64,000 bases of DNA from Cruorifilaria tuberocauda (Eukaryota; Nematoda; Chromadorea; Rhabditida; Onchocercidae): NCBI GenBank assembly GCA_013365365.1, contig JABVXU010000001.1, forward strand, positions 868,001 through 932,000. The letters run 5' to 3'. The notes beneath the pieces are model-generated. The model worked only from the letters and a program-made list of their open reading frames with translations, had not been told where the DNA came from and ran no database searches. A program made the position numbers and the translations under genes. Of this stretch, positions 62,211-64,000 are shown piece by piece (within the stretch, counting starts at the first letter, position 1; each line of letters begins with the position of its first letter).

Positions 62211-63940
62211 TCAGGTTTCACGAAGAATCAGTGCTTCTCGTTCCTCACCAACACCAATCCATTTGACCGGTACTCCGACATATTGTTCAATAAATTCAAT
62301 GAAAATTCGACAGTTTTCTGGCAGTTCATTGAAACTCCGCATAGCCAATATTGGTGTGTTCCATCCTTTGAATATCTGGTATTCCACCTCCACTTTCTCC
62401 CAGTCAGAAGCTTGCGCTGAAAAGTCTAACAGTCATTATAGCTGGCTAAAAATCAGGATAATTTTGTAGCTTAGTGTTGAAGAATAAATGAAGCTGAGCA
62501 GATTGCGCAGTATTTACTGATAGTTCCTTTTGAATTTTATACAAATAATACTTACATGGAGGAGATTTCAACAGTTGCTTATTCAGCCTGTAGGCGACAC
62601 CTGCCTTGATTTCATCAAACGTATCAAGAACATCCAGTTTTGTCAAAGCAATGCTTAAAATCACAAATAATTTTAATATAGAACAAAAGTATTCAAATAA
62701 AACTGACTTCTTTAGTATTTTAAAGCTACATACTCTGTGAATCCATTAATGATATGAGCTCGCTTCAGGAGAACTAAATCAATCCAACCGCACCGCCTCT
62801 TACGACCTGTCGTAACACCAACCTAAAAAGAAAGTAATGAAATAAATCACTCTTCTGTTCGACTGTTATCAAACATAAAAATTTCGATAATCCCCAGTTT
62901 TAGAGAAAACGTGATAAAAGGCATCGTTTATCAATAGCAGAGCTATTATCCAGTTGCTCCAAAAAAAGATTGTGATGAATGACTGGACAACGCTGTTGGG
63001 TCGGATGAACTATTACAGTATTAAAATTTTTTCAACTGAAAGACTGAAAACGACCGAATAAACTGAAAATAACTAAAATTGAAAATTAAACTGAAAATTT
63101 ATTTAGTAATTAAGTAGTGGTCTTACCTCATGCCCTATTCGTTGTAATTTATCGCCGATGTCATTTTTTAGTTCCGTAGGAAATGGTCCAGAGCCAACTC
63201 TAGTAGAATATGCTTTCGTAACGCCTACCACTCTCTTGATCGACATTGGTGGAAGTCCCAGACCGGTAATAGCACCTCCAACTGTTGCATTAGATGACGT
63301 TACAAATGGATAAGTTCCTAAAAATTTCTAAATTGAGGATTACGATTTTGACAAATTAACCTTACTACGATCTCAATCTTGACTGTAAACCCTTCTTAAG
63401 AGTTAAAAGCTTGAAACATTATTGCAAGCAAATTCGCACAGCGTGAAGTGGCATCGAAACAGTTACCGAAATCGATATCCAACATGGTACCATTTGCACC
63501 TTCAACAAGTACAGTTTTGCCGCTGCTCCGTAACTCATCCAATGTCACTACTGTGTCACCAACCAATGCCAGTTCATTCAATTTATTCGCGTGTTTCTAC
63601 GAATGAATTTCAGAAGAAAAATTAGTTTACTTAATCATTATTGGTTAGATAAGTTAATTTAAACAAAAGTGAATGACTACCTTGAATTTCACCAACTCGT
63701 GATCGATGTCAACCTCCAAATCAGGATATTGCTTTTGATAATATTTAACAAGCTCTCGAAATCTAAATATTCATATTTAAGACATAATCAATAATTCACA
63801 TAAGAAAGGTAATCCCACAAATACGATACTTCAAAGTGAATCCATGAAAATCGTAAACTAAATCGCCCACTCGAAGGCCATTTCTGAAACATTTGCTGGA
63901 ATATGTGGGTCCAATACCCCTTTTCGTCGTTCCAATTTTG
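62211..63940 (-). CDS. ADSS: Adenylosuccinate synthetase, C-terminal two thirds (5' end outside window)
   Basis: Seven exons seen: 63830-63940, 63681-63762, 63467-63596, 63127-63317, 62734-62822, 62556-62653, 62211-62416, all in phase and ending in TGA. Conserved blocks are [14 protein letters not shown] (IMP binding), [66 protein letters not shown] and LTKLDVLD (guanine recognition). The enzyme converts IMP, aspartate and GTP to adenylosuccinate, the first step from IMP to AMP. The N-terminal phosphate-binding loop lies beyond 64000. The block usually read as EGAQGALLDIDFG has Asn-Gly in place of the usual Gln-Gly, with no sign of a broken frame. The donor after 63830 (GTATCG) is weak but is the only one that keeps phase. 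Confidence 0.95.
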
Positions 63941-64000
63941 CTAAAAAAAGCAAAATAATTTTGTGATAATACAATGAAGAAATTGGTGAGAAACAAAAGC

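Overview
This is an AT-rich nuclear genome window (about 70% A+T by eye) from a nematode. The gene set is animal, with nematode-type members: an UNC-112/kindlin, a tandem-repeat galectin and a TWK two-pore potassium channel. Introns are short to medium GT-AG introns with TTTCAG-like acceptors, and several ATGs sit 0 to 20 bases after a free acceptor, as in SL trans-splicing. Base composition and intron size suggest a clade III (spirurid or filarial) worm, but I cannot name the species. All gene models below were assembled by hand from exon reading frames, donor/acceptor sites and phase arithmetic.

Layout. 1-186 (+): 3' end of an EF-G-like, probably mitochondrial, translational GTPase. 3215-8373 (+): secreted 16-cysteine protein of unknown family. 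8374-11480: gene-free, with a perfect 31-bp hairpin. 11481-14604 (-): CDK5RAP3/LZAP of the UFMylation pathway, 13 exons. 18612-23626 (+): short-chain dehydrogenase locus with one set of N-terminal exons followed by two complete, in-phase sets of C-terminal exons. 24169-25766 (+): NUDT14-like UDP-sugar pyrophosphatase. 26636-32264 (-): UNC-112/kindlin, 18 exons. 34862-37752 (-): two-CRD galectin, divergent from 38160-39514 (+): mitochondrial ribosomal protein S11. 40467-42162 (-): unrecognised acidic protein directly downstream of 42322-46034 (-): TWK channel, with operon-like spacing. 46035-50534: gene-poor. 50535-51095 (+): secreted Kunitz protein. A run of minus-strand genes then reaches the window end: TMEM258 (51788-52325), SERINC (53016-56530), p62/SQST-1 (57605-61326) and adenylosuccinate synthetase (62211 to beyond 63940).

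Most genes are cell-maintenance functions: ER and lipid (SERINC, TMEM258/OST, CDK5RAP3), autophagy (SQST-1), purine synthesis, mitochondrial translation and muscle attachment (UNC-112). Secreted or surface genes (Cys-rich orphan, galectin, Kunitz) are candidates for roles outside the cell. The most unusual locus is the dehydrogenase. Its shared NAD-binding half can be spliced to either of two catalytic halves, one with the normal Tyr-x-x-x-Lys and one with Phe in place of the catalytic Tyr.

No tRNA, rRNA, CRISPR, phage or recognisable transposon was seen.
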